Shown one piece after another: positions 61,127 through 64,000 of a stretch of 64,000 bases of DNA (position 1 is the stretch's first letter; each line of letters begins with the position of its first letter). The position numbers and the translations under genes were made by a program. This DNA is from Bradyrhizobium xenonodulans (lineage in GTDB: Bacteria > Pseudomonadota > Alphaproteobacteria > Rhizobiales > Xanthobacteraceae). The stretch lies in the NCBI RefSeq assembly GCF_027594865.1, contig NZ_CP089391.1, forward strand, positions 7,718,501 to 7,782,500, in the 5' to 3' direction. The notes under the pieces were generated by a model that saw only the letters and a list, made by a program, of their open reading frames with translations, was not told where the DNA came from and ran no database searches.

Positions 61127-63202
61127 CTATGCGGTCTTCACGGCTCCCAAAAAGCCCTCGACCGCGACGCGGAGACGATCGGCGTCGGCCGACATCTTCT
61201 TCACGGATTCCGACAGCACCGAGCCGGCGTTCCCGGTCTCCTGGTTGAGCCTGGCGACGCTGCCGATGGTGTCGGTGACCTCGCGGGTTCCCTGCGCCGC
61301 CTGCTGGAAGTTGCGCGAGATCTCGGTGGTGGCCGCGCGCTGCTCTTCGACGGCGGCGGCAATTGCCGTCATCTTCTCGTCGATGCCGCTGATGGCGCCG
61401 CCGATCGAGCGGATCGCGGTCACGGCCTGGCCGGTCGCGCCCTGGATCTCCTCGACCTGGCGGGAAATTTCTTCCGTCGCCGTTGCGGTCTGGGCCGCGA
61501 GACTCTTGACCTCGCCGGCGACCACGGCAAAACCGCGGCCCGCCTCGCCCGCACGCGCGGCCTCGATGGTGGCGTTGAGCGCCAGGAGGTTGGTCTGGCC
61601 GGCGATGGCGTTGATCATCTTCACGACCTCGCCGATCCGGCTCGCGGTCTGGTCGAGGATCTCGACCGTGGCGTTGGTCCGCTCGGCCTGCGAGACGGCC
61701 TCGCGTGCTTCGCGGGCGCTGGACTGCACCTGCGCGGAGATCTCGCCGACGGACGCGGAGAGTTCTTCGGTCGCGGCCGCAATGGTCTCGAGATTGTTGG
61801 TGGCCTGCTCGGCGGCGGAGGAGACTGCCGCGGTCTGGCTGCTCGATTCCGACACCAGCGTGCGGACATCGGTCGCGGTGGCATCGAGCTCCTTCGCCGA
61901 CGCTGCGACGCTGTGGATCACCGCCTGCACGGCGTCGTCGAAGGTGCGGCAGGCCTCGTCCACGGTGCCGGAGCGGGCGAGCTGCAAGGCCTGTTGCGAT
62001 TCGCGCTCCTGGCCAAGACGCTCGGCGGTTGCCGCGCTCTCGCGCAGGCTTTCGAGCGCCGCGGCCATGGTTCCGAACTCGTCGGGATGCCGGGATTGCG
62101 GCACCGGCGTCGCATAGTCGCGGGCACCGATGCGTGCGATGGCGTCGAGAATGGCGCGGACCGGGCGCATCAGGCGATTGCGCACCACATACACGCCGGC
62201 CATGGTCACGGCGAGCGCGAGCAGGAATGCGAGCGACTGCACGACGAGATTGGTGAGCGCCTTGGCCTGCACGGTCTCGGCCCGCGCGATCGACTGATCC
62301 AGCGCCTTGTTTGCGACCCCGACAATGAGCGGGAACGGCGACTGGCACAGCGTGTTCCAGTCCGCGGCGGACATCGCGGGCTTGCCGCTGCCGTCGAAAT
62401 TCTTCGTGAGGTCGCCGATCTGCTTCAGGACCCCGTCGGTCTTGGCCTTTGCGTCCGCTGCCGCCGTCACCAGCTCCGCCGTCACGTCGGGCGCAGCCAG
62501 CAGCTCGGCCATGCCAGCCCAGCCGGAGGTGATGGTGCCATCCCATTGCGCCACGGATCGCTTCTGGGCGTCGTCGAGCGGCCTGCTGGCATTGACGTTC
62601 GAGCGAAGCGACGAGCAATGGATGCCGTAGCGATCGCGCACCTGCCAGGCGAAGCGGCGGACCTGGATCATGCGGGCGATGTAGGGATCGTTCATCCAGG
62701 CGCGGTTCGACACCGCGGTGGAGGCGAGGTTGGCGGTGTCGATGACCTTGGTGACGGCATCGTACCAGGAATTGGTCCGCTCGATCTTGCGCTCGGCGCG
62801 GGGACGCTTGGCCTCGTCATAGAACAGCTGGAATTGCGGCGCGGCATCGCCCCAGCGCTGCTTCAGCGTGCTGGCGAGTTCGTCGCGGCGGGCGAAATCG
62901 ACGGTTGCGAGCGCGACACCAATGGCGTCAAAGCCGGCCTGCTCGGCCTTCTCCGCCGCTTCGAGCTTGGCGCGCGGATCGTCCTCGCCAAGGATCGCGC
63001 TCTGGGCATCGCCGCGATTGTTGCGCAGCGACAGTACGCCGTGGAAGATGGCCTTGTCGGCGGCAGCAAGCCGTGCCGTTTCGAGACTGTCGCTGTAGCG
63101 GCCGAAGGCCCCGGCCATCTGGAACGCCGTAGAGGCCAATGCGCCGGCGGCCAGCAGGGCCATCAACGTCAGGAGAAGCGAGCTTACCGATTTCTTAAAC
63201 AT
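61127..63202 (-). CDS. Methyl-accepting chemotaxis protein
   Basis: A 691-residue chemoreceptor. The first helix lies at about 8-30, a long helical periplasmic sensor with a cysteine pair (HCSS and TLCQSPF) follows, then a second transmembrane helix at about 305-330 ([20 protein letters not shown]), a HAMP domain with [15 protein letters not shown], and the signalling domain from about 430. The trimer tip contains [25 protein letters not shown] (split motif), identifying a 36-heptad-type receptor. It probably senses an extracytoplasmic compound through its own four-helix domain. No che genes adjoin. Confidence 0.94.
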   Translation of the reverse strand: MFKKSVSSLLLTLMALLAAGALASTAFQMAGAFGRYSDSLETARLAAADKAIFHGVLSLRNNRGDAQSAILGEDDPRAKLEAAEKAEQAGFDAIGVALATVDFARRDELASTLKQRWGDAAPQFQLFYDEAKRPRAERKIERTNSWYDAVTKVIDTANLASTAVSNRAWMNDPYIARMIQVRRFAWQVRDRYGIHCSSLRSNVNASRPLDDAQKRSVAQWDGTITSGWAGMAELLAAPDVTAELVTAAADAKAKTDGVLKQIGDLTKNFDGSGKPAMSAADWNTLCQSPFPLIVGVANKALDQSIARAETVQAKALTNLVVQSLAFLLALAVTMAGVYVVRNRLMRPVRAILDAIARIGARDYATPVPQSRHPDEFGTMAAALESLRESAATAERLGQERESQQALQLARSGTVDEACRTFDDAVQAVIHSVAASAKELDATATDVRTLVSESSSQTAAVSSAAEQATNNLETIAAATEELSASVGEISAQVQSSAREAREAVSQAERTNATVEILDQTASRIGEVVKMINAIAGQTNLLALNATIEAARAGEAGRGFAVVAGEVKSLAAQTATATEEISRQVEEIQGATGQAVTAIRSIGGAISGIDEKMTAIAAAVEEQRAATTEISRNFQQAAQGTREVTDTIGSVARLNQETGNAGSVLSESVKKMSADADRLRVAVEGFLGAVKTA

Positions 63203-63343
63203 TGCCGTTCTTGAACATTGTCTGGGTCACAAGGGGCCTACTCTCACGAGGGGCCACCTTGCACCGCGAATGCCAATGTTTCGTTAAGGTTGTAGGCAAA
63301 TACCAGCTTTCCCGCCGGCCGCGCACCCGCCGGCCAAGCCTCC

Positions 63344-64000
63344 TTACGCCACCTTGGTGAAATCCGGCGGCCGCCGTTCCGCAAACGCCGTGAACGCTTC
63401 GCGCGCCTCGGCGGTACGCAGACGCTGCGCAAACTGCTCGCCTTCCGCATTCATCTGCGCGACCAGTGCCTCGCCGTTGCGCATCAGCTTCTTGGTGGCG
63501 GTGAGCGCGCCGGCCGGCTGGCGCGCCAGGCGCTGCGCCAGCGCAAGCGCCTCGGCATCGAGCTTGTCGAGCGGCACCACGCGGTTGGCGAGACCCCATT
63601 CCAGCGCGGATTTGGCCGGCACGGTCTCACCCAGCGCGAACATCTCGTAAGCGCGGGCATAGCCGATGCGCGCCGGCATCAAGAGGCTGGAGGCGGCTTC
63701 CGGCACCAGCGCGAGGCTGACGAAGGGCGTCGACAATTGCGCGTTGTCGGCGAGCACGACGAGGTCGCAATGCAGCAGCATCGTGGTGCCGACCCCGACG
63801 GCGCGGCCCTGCACGGCCGCGACCAGCGGCCGGGTGCAGCGCGCCAGCGACTGGATGAAGCGCACCACGTTGCGGCTGCCTTCCGACTTGCCGCTCGCCA
63901 CCGCCGCGAACTCGCCGACATCGTTGCCGGCGGTGAACATGTCGCCTTCGCCGCGGATCAGGATCACGCGGGCCGACGGATCGAGCTCGGCGGATTCGAT
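63344..64000 (-). CDS. Enoyl-CoA hydratase/isomerase family protein (5' end off window)
   Basis: The leftward frame is open to the right edge, about 218 residues, lacking the N-terminus. Crotonase blocks are present: RGEGDMFTAGNDVGEFAAV, AAVQGRAVGVGTTMLLHCDLVV forming the oxyanion hole, and PFVSLALVPEAASSLLMPARIG, with the second glutamate of classical hydratases at VPEA. The function is hydration of or isomerisation on enoyl-CoA; exact substrate unclear. An ATG at 63967 is internal to the conserved fold, so the true start is beyond the window. Confidence 0.92.
   Translation of the reverse strand: MESAELDPSARVILIRGEGDMFTAGNDVGEFAAVASGKSEGSRNVVRFIQSLARCTRPLVAAVQGRAVGVGTTMLLHCDLVVLADNAQLSTPFVSLALVPEAASSLLMPARIGYARAYEMFALGETVPAKSALEWGLANRVVPLDKLDAEALALAQRLARQPAGALTATKKLMRNGEALVAQMNAEGEQFAQRLRTAEAREAFTAFAERRPPDFTKVA

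Noticed and set aside
60989..63214. Rightward 741-residue open frame
   Set aside because: Antisense to the chemoreceptor gene, with histidine/arginine/leucine-rich sequence typical of mirrored frames.

Overview
The window looks like chromosomal DNA of a Bradyrhizobium-type alphaproteobacterium (Nitrobacteraceae). This rests on high GC, dense overlapping operons, a giant NAD-glutamate dehydrogenase, the DUF2948-hisD-UPF0262-phosphatase-maf-yacG run next to tRNA-Phe, and many dispersed intergenic inverted repeats of the kind seen in that group. Both ends cut through genes: a RibD-C-type reductase on the left and an enoyl-CoA hydratase on the right.

Layout. 0-8.2 kb: a reductase fragment, a heme-binding beta-barrel protein, two short secreted peptides (one built from VRDHR repeats), a LuxR-type regulator, a membrane GGDEF-EAL protein and a DUF2182/DUF1326 pair. 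8.7-13.5 kb: NAD-GDH. 13.6-16.8 kb: a decayed integrative element in tRNA-Phe, bounded by a 45-bp direct repeat. It holds an N-terminally truncated tyrosine integrase, two truncated convergent genes, a decayed tRNA-Val(CAC)-like sequence and an overlapping two-gene cassette (unknown protein plus GIY-YIG-like protein). 17-21 kb: the housekeeping hisD cluster. 21-27.8 kb: short-chain dehydrogenases with a divergent TetR regulator, a hydrolase, a small membrane protein, EthD and a cyclic-nucleotide-binding/thioredoxin-reductase-like fusion. 28-33.4 kb: tRNA-Thr, a dispersed repeat, two related secreted proteins, a cyclic-nucleotide-binding protein, a ferric-reductase-like membrane protein with a Tat-exported intradiol-dioxygenase-like partner, and a flavin-dependent oxidoreductase.

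33.4-39 kb: a catabolic cluster (amidohydrolase, RidA, HpaH-type hydratase, fumarylacetoacetase-family enzyme, flavin reductase, Bug-type binding protein) divergent from an IclR regulator whose candidate operator covers its own start codon. 39-43.9 kb: O-acetylhomoserine sulfhydrylase, a hydrolase, a histone-like basic protein, a short-chain dehydrogenase and a pyridoxamine-oxidase-like flavoprotein.

43.9-57.7 kb: a complete carbon-phosphorus lyase locus in three transcription blocks: phnGHIJKLMN leftward with phnF divergent, phnCDEE leftward, and a rightward block of a hexapeptide transferase, a second phnM and a DUF1045 2H-type protein. Candidate Pho boxes (7-bp repeats every 11 bp) precede each block and a strong palindrome between phnG and phnF is the likely PhnF operator. 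No phnP is present, so DUF1045 is a candidate for the missing cyclic phosphodiesterase.

57.7-64 kb: a metal-transporter-like membrane protein coupled to an SBP56/methanethiol oxidase homologue, a dihydrodipicolinate-synthase-family aldolase, a chemoreceptor and the enoyl-CoA hydratase fragment.
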